From the NCBI RefSeq assembly GCF_002443255.2, contig NW_019211458.1, positions 17,417,939 through 17,481,938 on the forward strand: DNA of 64,000 bases, read 5' to 3'. A model generated the notes under the pieces. That model did no database searches. It saw only the letters and a list, made by a program, of their open reading frames with translations, and had not been told where the DNA came from. The position numbers and the translations under genes are program-made. This DNA is from Varroa destructor (Eukaryota; Arthropoda; Arachnida; Mesostigmata; Varroidae). Below, piece after piece: positions 1 through 10,484 of this stretch (position 1 is the stretch's first letter; each line of letters starts with the position of its first letter).

Positions 1-195
1 CACTATATTTTTACCGTATTGCTCTATGAATGATCTGCAGATATCTGGCTTGCTTCTGTTCATCACTAGGCTTTACCGGCTAAAATTTTTTTTAGAAAAA
101 TCTATTTCACTTTTTTCGCTTGCTCGAAAATTATGTCGCCTGGTACAAATACAGTAAAAGGGAGCTGATCTCGGCATTAATACGCCAAACGCATA

Positions 196-420
196 TTGGT
201 GGCACAGGTGCACGAACAGCGAAACCTTCTAAAGGCAATGTCTTCCTTCATGTTAGATTCAGTAATGAACGATGACCACTGTGAGCCCGCACAATCATTT
301 GGCTCGATTACTTCTTCCAAGCATAACATGTTCTTCGAGACCCTATTTTTATGCTTTTTTTTTTTTTTTTTCCGGTTATCTCCAAGCATGACATCCATGC
401 GTGTACAGGCTTCAAAATAG
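196..420 (+). CDS. weak exon candidate, unknown product
   Basis: A 74-codon open frame begins in GTG rather than ATG. Its first 50 codons give a polar peptide with an even composition (HEQRNLLKAMSSFM near the start, then acidic and Ser-rich). A possible splice acceptor ending CACAG lies just inside the frame. The frame then runs into a 17-T tract that becomes a Phe run, which argues against coding at the 3' end. No family is recognised. A chance open frame is at least as likely. Confidence 0.12.
   Translation: MVAQVHEQRNLLKAMSSFMLDSVMNDDHCEPAQSFGSITSSKHNMFFETLFLCFFFFFFRLSPSMTSMRVQASK
355..371. repeat. poly-T run (17 T)
   Basis: Uninterrupted T homopolymer. On the minus strand it would be a poly-A run, but no retroposed body with recognisable features sits next to it. 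Confidence 0.9.
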
Positions 421-1960
421 AGCGTACTTTTCTTTTTGTTGTTATGCTAATGAACCGGACTGCATCTTTCAACAGTTAAGGCCCTTGGAAGTATTCACCG
501 ATAGCAAGAAATTAGGACCCAGTGCCCAGGGATAAATCAGGTCGCCTGTTGACGGTATTGGAAAGAGAGCAATGTACTGCTCATTAGGCGACGCTAGTTT
601 TCGCTAAGGCTGTAGTAATATTTGAATCAGTCCTGAAGTTAGGCTTGAGAATCCGGGTTACAGAGTTTAGCAGTCGAGAGATCCACAGTGTTAAGCAAAT
701 AGCTCAGAAGTAAAGTCTGCTTTGCATAGTGCACTATTTAACCCTCAACTTTTTTCAAAAGAAAATATTTAGCTAAGGAAGGTCCTTGCCGTAGTTTGGG
801 ATGATTTTGCAAAACTGCTGGCTATGGCAGTTGCATTCTTCCAGCAACTCGTTTAAGACTCAGGTTGACCGGTTTCTTAGATTTCGTTCAATTCCAACGG
901 CGGAAAATAACCTATTGCTGAGTATACAATCACGTAATGCTGAACCAAGCAGTTACCTCATTTGCTTCGTTGATGATTCTTTTGTCGAGATAGTGGTCTT
1001 CATGACGGATTCAACGATGGGTAACGTAAACGGCACCCAAAAGGACCATTACATTAAAGAATAACCAAACGTAAATGGTGAATTTATGAGGGAAAGATTT
1101 CCATGGACAGGGACACCTGTGAAACAAAAACATTGTTTATAAAAGAAAGAAAAACGTTCGAAAACTAAGATTCAAAAGACGTGACAGAACCATTGAATGT
1201 CTGTGGCATAATCTATTAGACTAGACAAACGATAGATTTTTTTTAATGACTTATAAGGGTAATTATCTTCATCATATTACCAACTGTAATTTTAATCTAT
1301 TTAAAATTGCAAACATATCATATAGCTTATTGTAAAGTAGTGTCGTAGCTATAGTTTACTTTTTCGTATCGCTTCTATGAAATGGCAGTGATATTTCATA
1401 ATAAGCAAGGGAAGGGGAAGCCTTACGGTTGAAGAATAATTATATTAATACTATCGACAGCAGAGACGGGTCGTTGTTAACGCTTGTTCCTGACTGCACA
1501 TGTGCTTTACCACGATTGGCGAAAATATCCATTGCAGTAGTATGGTTTGGCAGGGTACGTCTAGGTGGCCTAAGCGCCTCGTCGCTATCTTTATCCGGTA
1601 CAACGCATCACGTAAATATGGTTATTCGTTGTCTCTCAGGTAAATTGCAACGAAGAATAAAATCCCGGTTTAACAGTTTAGCAAGCGTTCTATCCAGTCA
1701 AGTAAACAACGTCCTTTTAACCCTTTTAAAAGAAAACGGTTTGCTATAGAGGTTTACGGACACCATACACTCACCTGCCTGTTCACATGACTAGACCTTG
1801 CCACGTTCTCTGTTCCCTTAAATCAGCCTAGAATTAAGAGTGTCTGTTGCCATTGTTTTCCAGCTAGCGCCATCCATCCCCACGTCGGCGGTGGAGTAAT
1901 GGTAGGTTGATTCGTAATGACCTTGGCGGGCCTAAACCGACGGGGCAAACCTATCGGCGA
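421..1960. other. no supported gene
   Basis: AT-rich sequence with an 87-codon ATG frame (801-1064, plus) and a 106-codon non-ATG frame (1429-1749, plus). Neither has a recognisable domain or convincing splice context. A perfect minus-strand splice-donor string lies at 1769-1775 but borders only a 14-codon open stretch. Confidence 0.6.
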
Positions 1961-1963
1961 GAG

Positions 1964-2275
1964 CTAGGAAGCGGTTACCACGGTAGACCTGTTACATGTC
2001 GTCCCACAGTAACGATTTTCGTTTTGGACGAGCTCGTTTGAACTCACCATAAGTACCGTTGATGCCAGTAGTCCAAAGCGAACAACCCCCGAGAGGTAGT
2101 GTACCGTTCTCTTAAGTTCCGCTATTACTGTTGCGTCTAGAACGGTGGCGACTATTGGCATTGAGCGGACTCTGATTGTTTGCGTGTAGTTCCTGTGCCC
2201 TATGCCGGCACTTCTTTTTGTCGATTTTAATTGCGAAGGGGCAGAAACGGGTCCTGTTGTGCGATTAGCGAGCAT
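1964..2275 (-). CDS. ATG open frame of 103 codons, unknown
   Basis: The frame starts with ATG and encodes 103 residues rich in Thr, Val and Ser. There is no signal peptide, clear membrane segment or known motif. The local base composition is somewhat GC-richer than the flanks, which by itself lengthens chance frames. It could be an exon or nothing. No neighbour helps to interpret it. Confidence 0.15.
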   Translation of the reverse strand: MLANRTTGPVSAPSQLKSTKRSAGIGHRNYTQTIRVRSMPIVATVLDATVIAELKRTVHYLSGVVRFGLLASTVLMVSSNELVQNENRYCGTTCNRSTVVTAS

Positions 2276-2415
2276 TTTCTAAGCTGGGTAAAAGATAATG
2301 CCACGTAGACAAACGAAAACGTTAGAAGCTCCTATTAAATATCGGCTAAAGCGCGAAGCATAAAAGAATCTCTCTGCGCTCTTTCTTCCTAACCATCGAT
2401 AATTTCACAAATATT

Positions 2416-2613
2416 CTACACAATATGCACGCTCTGTTCGCATACGTGCCGTAGATAATAACGTGTTTGTCTGACACAGTTGAGGACGTGGTGGTCTGGG
2501 TTCGGATCTGCGTGTATATACATTTTGAGAGCCAGCTGTCTAAAGCAATGCCTAGCGACCCAAATATCGGTCATAAAAAGCGAATCATTATCTATACCGT
2601 AGCCAATCGACAC
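2416..2613 (-). CDS. weak exon candidate, His/Asp-rich segment
   Basis: The minus frame is open for about 70 codons and ends in TAG at 2416. The peptide contains HADPNPDHHVLNC followed by a basic Arg/Tyr stretch. The first usable codon is GTG; no in-frame ATG occurs near the 5' end, so an upstream exon would be needed. Composition is protein-like, but no domain is recognised and splice sites are not decisive. Confidence 0.2.
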   Translation of the reverse strand: MSIGYGIDNDSLFMTDIWVARHCFRQLALKMYIHADPNPDHHVLNCVRQTRYYLRHVCEQSVHIV

Positions 2614-3846
2614 ATATAGTGGCAGATGGAAATTGCGTTAGCGTATTCTATACTTTGAGATGTCGCAAGCTATCCTATACTATAATGATTTGCTACGTTT
2701 CCACAATACTCACCAGCCACAGATCTATAATAGCCATTCTGGACATCGACTAAATCGTGTCGTAGTTAATCGTAGTATTCAAATTAGAGAATTAGCAAAG
2801 ATCTAAACCGCCCATTATGTTTTTTATAAACACTATGTCAGCAATCGTCGAGTGGGGGTAGGGTTAGCGACACAAAATACTGGGTTATCAGGCGATAGCT
2901 CATATATGACCTTTTAGTTCTAACGATTAGATCTCTTCCATGGTTGAACGGCAACTAGGGTAGTCTGCATATAGTCTCTTAACGTAAAAGGTCGCCACCT
3001 TCTTCTGCATGTTGCTCTCATTCATTCTTTTTTCATTCATAATATTCATTTTCCCTGCGGCTATGACCATTGGCTTCATCATAGGCTAACAGTATAGGTG
3101 TTCTCTCGCAATTATTAGTCATTATTGTGTATTTCGTGTCTGGGATGGCAGCTACCGCATAAATAGGCGTACATAAATGCATAAGCCAATTCAGAATCTA
3201 TGGTTTTTTTTCGAGTCTCCCCTCTTCTCGTAGAACTTTTGCCCTATATGCCTTCTACTCAAGCGGACCAATTTCTGTTCGGTTTTGCCTCCGATGTCGC
3301 AATGAAGGCTATTCCCATTTCGAAAATCTGCCCAGTATTTATGTATCGGAGCAATCTGAATTTTTTAATTGCAAGTAGCAACTTATAAACCAATATGGAG
3401 ATCGATCGCTGCAATGCTTCCATCCGTCAAAATTTCGGCACGGGTCACTAACGTGTGGCGAGTTGTGACCGGGTACTGACCTCAACAGCTATAATAATGG
3501 GATTCGTGCAATTTACGTCTTCTAAGCAGTATACACTAAACATTTGGCAATGGAATACGTTTCGTTTCAATGTACGCGTGTGTATGTCCGTTATAAGCAA
3601 AATAGCGCCGATTGTTACTGAACGCCGTAGCAAAAACTATTCAGACTTGGCCAACTGCGATCCGACGGAAGAAATAATAGGAATAGAACATAGAGATTGA
3701 TCATAGATTTATTGAATGGAATTATCGACCACATCCTTTAGCTAATATTGCAATCAACACGGAGGAAGTCTTCGGAGTGCAAAAAAATAGGACAAAAATC
3801 AAAGAACAAATCCGATTTGCTAGTTAATAATAGGTTTATTCTGTAC

Positions 3847-3945
3847 CTACATTTTTCATGAAGATAATTTCCAAATGCAAGCACCAAATCGAGAGCTTCT
3901 TGGTGCTTCTCAGCTGGTGAAGCTGTTGGTTCGACTATGTAAATG
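3847..3945 (-). CDS. formin FH2-like exon (partial gene)
   Basis: On the minus strand an acceptor ending TACTGTAG precedes 99 bp that read C + 32 codons + AG, followed by a donor TGTAG|GTACAG. The peptide contains EKHQEALDLVLAFGNYLH. Formin FH2 domains carry a conserved segment of the type LLExVLAFGNYxN in their core helices, so this is the best family match in the window. If real, it is one internal exon of a cytoskeletal actin-nucleating formin. The following FH2 segment (AYGF-like) was not found downstream, and no upstream FH2 exon was recognised. It may therefore be an isolated fragment, a decayed copy, or part of a gene with long introns. Reading straight through the donor gives a further 30 open codons without clear FH2 character. 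Confidence 0.4.
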
Positions 3946-4399
3946 CTACAGTAACAATTATATTGTTCGGTTAGCAAAACGTGTAAATGTCACGATGCTC
4001 ATCTATTATGCAGATGATTTAGGCAGGTTCTTACGAGGATCGTGTTTATGGTTGTGTGATGGCAACGTATTTGTCTATTAAACTTAGGAATATGTGGAGC
4101 GGTCTAAGTTCGAAAGTCGACATAGGCACACTTTGTCTAGTACTGGAGGTCAGCCGTCAGAGACAATGCCTGATAGCAGCGTTGGACATAAAATTCGAAA
4201 GATTTGTCAGTGCCCTACCAAGAATTACCATACTTATATACCCTCAAATTAGGTAAATGTTGCGTGTCTCGCAAATATTTGTGTAGCAGCTTTACGTTTG
4301 ACGATATTTTAGTCAACGCTATCCCTATATCCATAGGAGCCCCTGAAAGAACTGTCTTTATCGGGCAAAGATTCGCTAGCCAATTTCGATTCTGCAGGG

Positions 4400-5560
4400 T
4401 GTCGTAAATAGGAGGCTTTCGCTTAAATATTACCGCGGTTGGGGCTTCGTCTATGAAAAAATATTCATCTGACGAAACCTCGGGGTTTGGACGTGATATT
4501 AAGGGGACACGGAAAAGTTGAGTTCATCGAAAGCTACACGCAGTTATAACAGAAACTATAGAGCGAGCATGAGGGTCGGATAAGTTCCTGTGGACGTAAA
4601 AAACTTGTTCCTAGATTTAGGTCGTTTGTTTACCAAAACGCTCTATTTTTGTAGATAAAATCAGCACACTAGTTCGACTTTGAACTAGGTCTTATCTCAA
4701 CAATTGGGGAAAAAGTAGATGCTTTATGCGGCTTCTCCGTAAGAATCAGCCAAGGTAGTTTTCAGAGCTAGTCAAGCCGCAGCTGTTGTTATTAATGATT
4801 AACGCTCTAATGGAAAATGCTCCTTGGTGCAGCTTGATCAAGCTCCGCAATCAACATGTATATGCGATGAAATAATAAAAGATTATATAAGGAAGGTTTT
4901 GCTTGGACTTGGAATGATAACAGAAAATTTTCGCCGTATTTTCCGTAAAACATCTTTTCAACGGAAGTTTTTTAGCGTGTTTATTGTATATAATAAATGT
5001 ATTTGGATAAAATCACTACGTTTAGCTGATTTTTTTTAGCATTTTAATTACGTTCGTCTTAATGCATGTCGTAAACAAAAACAAATGATCTGGTATATAT
5101 GTCAGTCGTTATTTATCCTATTATTTGAATAATAACTTTAAATAAAACTATCCTTTGATACAATAGGTAAATAACACTCCAATATCCGCGGTAGTAAAAA
5201 AATAAAATAAGCGTTGTGATACACTTGTGTTACAATTATGATAGGAAACAGCGCTCGTGTCTACGGTAGTAAAGTTGCCCCTTTCGTTGTCGATATTTTC
5301 TTTACCTCTATACGTGCTTAAAATTAGTTGCAATTTTCATGTGAATCGCCCGCTCATAAAGGACATTGTGTTCCATTCATACATTCGTGTATATATGTAT
5401 ATGTGTATATATATATATATATTTGAAAATTCTGAAGGTGCGTTTGATACTACGCAGCCATCCGCGTACAAACTTTCCTATCGTTTCTTGCTAGGTTATG
5501 CAAGTCACGTCAAATTCGTCTTTGAACCTTTGGGTTTCGCCTCTGGGAGTGTGGCAGAAC
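4400..5560. other. no supported gene; AT-rich
   Basis: Only short frames of 60-100 codons occur, rich in Phe, Ile, Asn and Lys as expected from AT-rich noncoding DNA. A (TA)n tract lies at about 5406-5421 within a TATG/TATA-rich stretch. Confidence 0.6.
5398..5422. repeat. (TA)n microsatellite
   Basis: Alternating TA/TG followed by about eight TA units. Confidence 0.85.
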
Positions 5561-5576
5561 CTCGATGATGGTCGTC

Positions 5577-6065
5577 CTACGTAGCCTTTTGTGTAGCCTG
5601 TTCTTCACGAGGCTTGAAACAGTCATTCGCTATTTTGAAGTTCAAAATCGAATTAAACAGGACGGAACAAACCCTCGGAGATAGTTGCAGCAACTTATGT
5701 AGAACTAAAAAAGCAAAATGCGCAGTCACAGCAGTGAAACGCTGTAAGCAAGAGGCAGGCGTACGCATTATGCTGAATCGTCGTACCGTCCACAGGGCTA
5801 CACAAAGGCCCGTATAGAGGACATTATTATTGAACGTGAATTGAACAGGAAACTGCCTCACGGCTACACGGGAAATCAGCAAGAACCTTTGCAATAAAGC
5901 AACAGCTGACCAGCGTGCAAGATACAACTCTTGAAGCGGTATATATTTTAAGCCAAATACATGTTCAGGTAAGACCATTGATAGATTGTTCTTGTAATTA
6001 TCGCTCGACAAGGTGGACTTCAAAGTGGACTCGGTTGGCTCATAAATAGAAGCCAGAACGAACAA
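5577..6065 (-). CDS. longest open frame (162 codons), probably chance
   Basis: This minus frame is open for 162 codons and its first usable start is TTG. The peptide is rich in Leu, Phe, Val and Cys with no defined membrane topology or motif. A 67-codon frame on the opposite strand (5614-5817) is also open and more basic. At this base composition roughly one frame of this length is expected by chance in 64 kb, so length alone is not support. No family is recognised. Confidence 0.12.
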   Translation of the reverse strand: MFVLASIYEPTESTLKSTLSSDNYKNNLSMVLPEHVFGLKYIPLQELYLARWSAVALLQRFLLISRVAVRQFPVQFTFNNNVLYTGLCVALWTVRRFSIMRTPASCLQRFTAVTAHFAFLVLHKLLQLSPRVCSVLFNSILNFKIANDCFKPREEQATQKAT

Positions 6066-6347
6066 ATTGTTGAGTTCAGAATTAACGTAAACGATATGTA
6101 AGATATTCGTTTTTACGTTAGAGACATGTTGAAGAATATATACTTATAAAGATTATAGATGTAATAGAAATAGGTACACGTTTATATACAGCACACGGGC
6201 CTATTATTGTTCAGGTGTGGGAATATAGATTTTCAGAACTCCATTATGAAACTAGACAACCGTCGGCAGGATATTTATCTGTGAAGGAAACTGTTTCGGC
6301 CGCAAATTTTATATAAATTGACGTTTGCGATGCCGATTAGCTATGCT

Positions 6348-6447
6348 NNNNNNNNNNNNNNNNNNNNNNNNNNNNNNNNNNNNNNNNNNNNNNNNNNNNN
6401 NNNNNNNNNNNNNNNNNNNNNNNNNNNNNNNNNNNNNNNNNNNNNNN
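6348..6447. other. assembly gap, 100 N
   Basis: Exactly 100 undetermined bases, the usual placeholder for a scaffold gap of unknown size. Open frames that cross it are artefacts. TA/TATG-rich sequence lies on the right side, so a microsatellite may have caused the break. Confidence 0.99.
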
Positions 6448-7077
6448 ATATATGTACAAAACAGTTTATATATATGTATATATACAAGTGCGTGCAAATA
6501 CAATCAGTGCAGCAGTGTTGTGACCGGACCTGTGACGCTTTGTATTTTACTATGCAGTGAACTACCACAATCAGTTTCCCATTACTCAACAGAAAACGGG
6601 TCTGCTAGTGTAGGCCGCTCATATCGTAACAACTCTAAGGACCATACCATTAACACGGACGCGAGCCTTCGACAGGCGCCTGTTTCCAAATGATAATCTT
6701 AGAATAAAAACGTGTTGCTGTGGTTTAGTATGAGACTAGTGCGTCACAGTGGTAATGATAGCACTCGATGAGCAAGTGTGATAAGCTTAATTGTACATTT
6801 AGCGAGACTATTCAAGGCTCCGACGTCCGTTTAGAGAAAGCTAGTGGCAGTCAACAACTTGTGCTTAAAACCCAGAATACTGTGATCAATCTTAATTATA
6901 AGCTTGGGCATTTTTGGTCGATATAGCATACTTCCTGTCATTTTAAAAGTGAGAATAGGGATTGCCGACTTTGCTTGTCGTGTATTTGATTTAGATGGTG
7001 CGCTGGCTGTGCTACATCATTTATGTAAAAAAGGTCTTCTGCTCGAATTTGCCGAAACTTCACTTGACCCTACATTG

Positions 7078-7327
7078 AGGTAGTCGACCGACTATAAAAA
7101 GATACGTCAGCCGAATAGCGATGCCTGAATTTGACACCGGGGGTAGAAAGGGAAACCAGCTGGCCACCGGTGACCACCGAGACAAGACCAAACGATACCA
7201 GACTCCCCGTTTAGCTGATCTCATCGAACCAACGATAGGCCTAATGGATCGTAAAGCACTGGAATGTTGTTGGAACCGTACGATTTGTGTTGAAACAGGG
7301 ATTGTACTGCTACACAAGATTACATAA
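7078..7327 (+). CDS. exon candidate, polar basic protein segment
   Basis: A plus-strand frame is open from just after a TGA at about 7075 to a stop at 7327, with an internal ATG at 7121. The peptide is strongly polar and low in Ile/Phe/Asn, unlike the surrounding chance frames. It contains Asp/Arg/Lys-rich blocks (GDHRDKTKRYQTPR) followed by LADLIEPTIGLMDRK. That composition favours a real exon. No domain is recognised. The frame upstream of the ATG is also polar (KRYVSRIA), which favours an internal exon over a first exon. An antisense frame (7060-7335, minus) overlaps it and is judged the shadow. Confidence 0.3.
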
Positions 7328-7339
7328 ATGCACATATGT

Positions 7340-8480
7340 AGGCATCAACACCTAAAAAACCCGACAAGCAAATGTGTGGGTGGTTTTTATTGCTTTTTTT
7401 GGACCTAGTAATACACCTATCGTTCTGTCTGTGTGAATAGTTTACTAATATCAACGCGCCAAGCGCAGCTCGATTGATGATGCTGCCTAATACGTTTTGT
7501 TCCCCTTATAATAATGTGTGATCTCAAATATCGCTGGCTGTAATGCAAAACTGCCATTCCTGGTCCCGAAAATGGTTATTGGGTTAAGCTGAAAACCAAC
7601 CCGTAGTCAAATTTACTACCGCATTGTCAGCGGTGATTGTGTTCACTAGAAATTATGTATCTATCTGGGTAATAAAACGATTGCTTAACGCATACATAGA
7701 AATCTTGATCTGTTTTTCCGTCATTTTAGTACCGACGACAATCAACGAACGAAATAAATAAATGCCCAGCGTGCTCTCGTAGGCGGCACCCGGACAATCA
7801 AGCGTACCCAGGATGTGCCATTCCACGTGGGGTTTTGTTTACAGATTTAAATTCCGTGGAAAAAGTAGTAATCTTAGAACAGCTAGAGAAACTGAATTTA
7901 TCCATATACAGGAATAAACGAGTCTGCCTACCACTGATATTGAGTACATTTACCTGACCGTGTTGTCGGTTATTCAACAGCGAGGTCACGTAGGCCAGTA
8001 AAATACGCGATTCAATCCGACTTCTTAAATTACTGGCGCTGCCTCTGTGGCGAACTGGCTTTTCTAGATAGGATGTTTTCTTCTGGCTGAATCAAGTTGG
8101 TAATAATAGTTCTACCCAAATTTCGCAGTCCGGTTCCTTATTAAAAATGCTATTCAATATGATATATTGCCTTTCTGTGCTTTAAACGTGTTTCGGTGGG
8201 ATGAACAAGGGGAGGAACTTAAAAGATGTGGGCTGATTCATATAGCAATAGAGCTCCTATATAAGTTTTAACTTCTAAATAGAGAACGAAATTGTTCAAA
8301 CTAGTATCGACGTGGTAGGTCGAGGATGACCTGCATCCTTTTTGCAGGACCGAAAGGTCACAGCGAGACCGAGCAATCTTACCGACAAATTTACAATTAA
8401 TCGAAAACATTTTGTATCAGCGTAATAACTATCTATTGATTATTTACTATAGCGATTTTGAAAGTTATATAACTATTCGA
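7340..8480. other. no supported gene
   Basis: Only two minus-strand frames of 63 codons (7798-7989, 8219-8410), without motifs or good splice context. Confidence 0.5.
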
Positions 8481-8483
8481 TGT

Positions 8484-8765
8484 CTATAGAATCCGGCAAA
8501 TTATTAATGGAGAGCAGAAGAATAGGATATGATTAGACATTTGACGATGAAGATTGACGCTCAGGTGTCGTCGAAGAGCTGAAGAGTGGGCTTCTTTACC
8601 AGTCTTTTCCCTTGTATCATTGTCGTGACTGACGCTAGGATACGTTTGTTCTAATAATGGAAAAAAAACACGTCGTGGTAATTTGCAAACGAAACCCTTG
8701 TGTCCACAGCACATTTGTTGAAGTAGATTTTGATCAGTCTCAGTATCGGTGTACACTCTGTGCAT
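8484..8765 (-). CDS. ATG open frame of 93 codons, unknown
   Basis: The minus frame starts with ATG at 8765. The first 75 residues are polar, with two Cys in QQMCCGHKGFVC, then Asp/Glu-rich and basic stretches. The last 18 residues turn hydrophobic with Cys. The opening segment looks coding; the tail may be intron read-through. No family recognised and no membrane anchor is certain. Confidence 0.25.
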   Translation of the reverse strand: MHRVYTDTETDQNLLQQMCCGHKGFVCKLPRRVFFPLLEQTYPSVSHDNDTREKTGKEAHSSALRRHLSVNLHRQMSNHILFFCSPLIICRIL

Positions 8766-9760
8766 ATGTAATCCCTCTAATTATAATACAAACGGAAGTT
8801 TGCAAGCTGCAACAATAATCGTATTCGACAGGCTGGAACGTTGGCGTCTAAAATGCATTATTACCAAAGACAAACGCTGAAAATGCACGTCTTACGTCAA
8901 CTGAAATCGTCATCCGTAACATCATTTACACTATAAGGGGTCGAGAGTTGACAGCAAAAACGTGAAGGATCGTTACTGTCTCTCGTATTGAAACTATGTC
9001 GACAGGTTCACTAAATGTTATGGTTTTTCTCGTTAACGTGTCAGCAAAAACGCTATAAGTAAGCAAAGCTTACTTCTAGTGAATTGTTACCAAACTTCGT
9101 TTTGGCGGGCGTCTCATGGTGGAGTTCGACGCTTATCTGCCACTTTTGGCTGTGACAAAGTGGCACTAAAGCTGACATTTTTCTTTAACTCGGAGCTTCT
9201 ACCAAAAAAAAGGTTTATGGATATTATACATTTGAGCCCATAATCCAAGCTAGTTTCAATACGCTTGTAATACAGATTTATTGAAATGATGTTTATGCTA
9301 TCAAGCGGTAAAGCAGGTTACAAGGGGCCACAAATAGCCAAAATATAGCAGTTATCAAATTCGTCACAATTAATTATCGCTTGGCTTATCAGAGCACGAC
9401 TCCCAATCTTAAATAGCACCATCAGAGCTTATTTAGAACCTGACTCCGTCATGCACGTCCCTGACAGATGCGGTTCACTTCTCGTTATTGTCAATGGAAA
9501 TCAACATAAGACTGCTTGTAGACGTGCACGATCTACGTCACTGAGCTGTTCGATACGCTTCATACCCCTATTTCTAAATCCTATCGACTTACTCCTGTAA
9601 CATATGTATGTAGAAAAGGAACGCTTCCCTCTGTGGTTGCATGATTAACGCGCGCTCCCATCGTTGCCGTGACATTATCACTCCCTAAAAACGACCAAAA
9701 TACGAAGATACTGTTGTTAGTTTAAGTCTAACAAGAGGCCATTGACTTAATCGAGAAGCC

Positions 9761-9837
9761 ATTGTGATGACAAATATGGGAAGACATTATATTGCATATT
9801 ATTTATGAATATCATCCCATAGTCACAATATGTCTTC
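9761..9837. repeat. interleaved inverted repeat
   Basis: GAAGACAT-TAT-ATTG at 9780-9794 is the reverse complement of 9826-9837 apart from three extra bases. ATTGTGA (9761-9767) and TATGGGA (9775-9781) together match the reverse complement of 9815-9829. The two pairings overlap, so two alternative stem-loops are possible. No transposase or terminal duplication was seen. Confidence 0.55.
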
Positions 9838-9933
9838 ATAAGATCACTATAACTGAACCTCGGACATGATATGGTTCTTTATTGTCCAACGTACGACATT
9901 CGCATGAAATTCTATTTACGCAATTTTAAGATT

Positions 9934-10136
9934 CACACAGTAAATTGCCTCCTGAAAAGGAACAGGAAACTTTAATTAGTCATTCATGTCTGACACGGAA
10001 GAAACCCATGAACTCTATCTCTCCTCACGAATACGTAGATGCCAATCATATAAAAAAAGGTGTCAGTCTCTATGTAGAAACTATCACAAACAGGGCAGGG
10101 CTCCTCCAAATGCGTTTTCTCAAAAAACTCAGCTGA
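9934..10136 (+). CDS. weak exon candidate
   Basis: The frame is open from about 9934 and ends at 10136, with a polar N-terminal half (LPPEKEQETLISHS) and SPHEYVDANHIKKG in the middle. It has no ATG near the start, so an upstream exon would be needed. AG dinucleotides of weak acceptor quality precede it. No domain recognised. Confidence 0.18.
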
Positions 10137-10463
10137 TTTTTTAAAGCGCTTTATTCCTAAGTTTACTAAGTTAGTTCAGCACAGCTTAAACAGATTTTGT
10201 GTACTCAGGAGACTCTCATAATTGACGTCATCCCTGAAGATTTTCAGCGGGTGTCTTTTAAGAGAATGAAACTCTACAGATTTTTGTGGCTCTTATCTTA
10301 GCCTTCTATTTGGGTTGCCTTAACCCCGCAAAGAATCAGATGACACGTGAAGGGCATGTAAGCGCGAGCGAATTCAAAGAAGACATAGAGCCTTAACATA
10401 GAAAACAGGCCTCAATATCCGGGAATATGCTATTTATCGTATATTTGCACCGATAATAATTAA

Positions 10464-10484
10464 ATATATATATATATATATATA
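10464..10484. repeat. (TA)n microsatellite
   Basis: About ten TA units. Confidence 0.9.

Noticed and set aside
1769..1816. Perfect minus-strand donor (GGCAG|GTGAGTG) with a 14-codon open stretch (exon 1775-1816)
   Set aside because: The exon would be only 42 bp with a weak acceptor and no in-phase partner found.
6309..6693. Open frames spanning the N gap
   Set aside because: They exist only because N codons are not read as stops.
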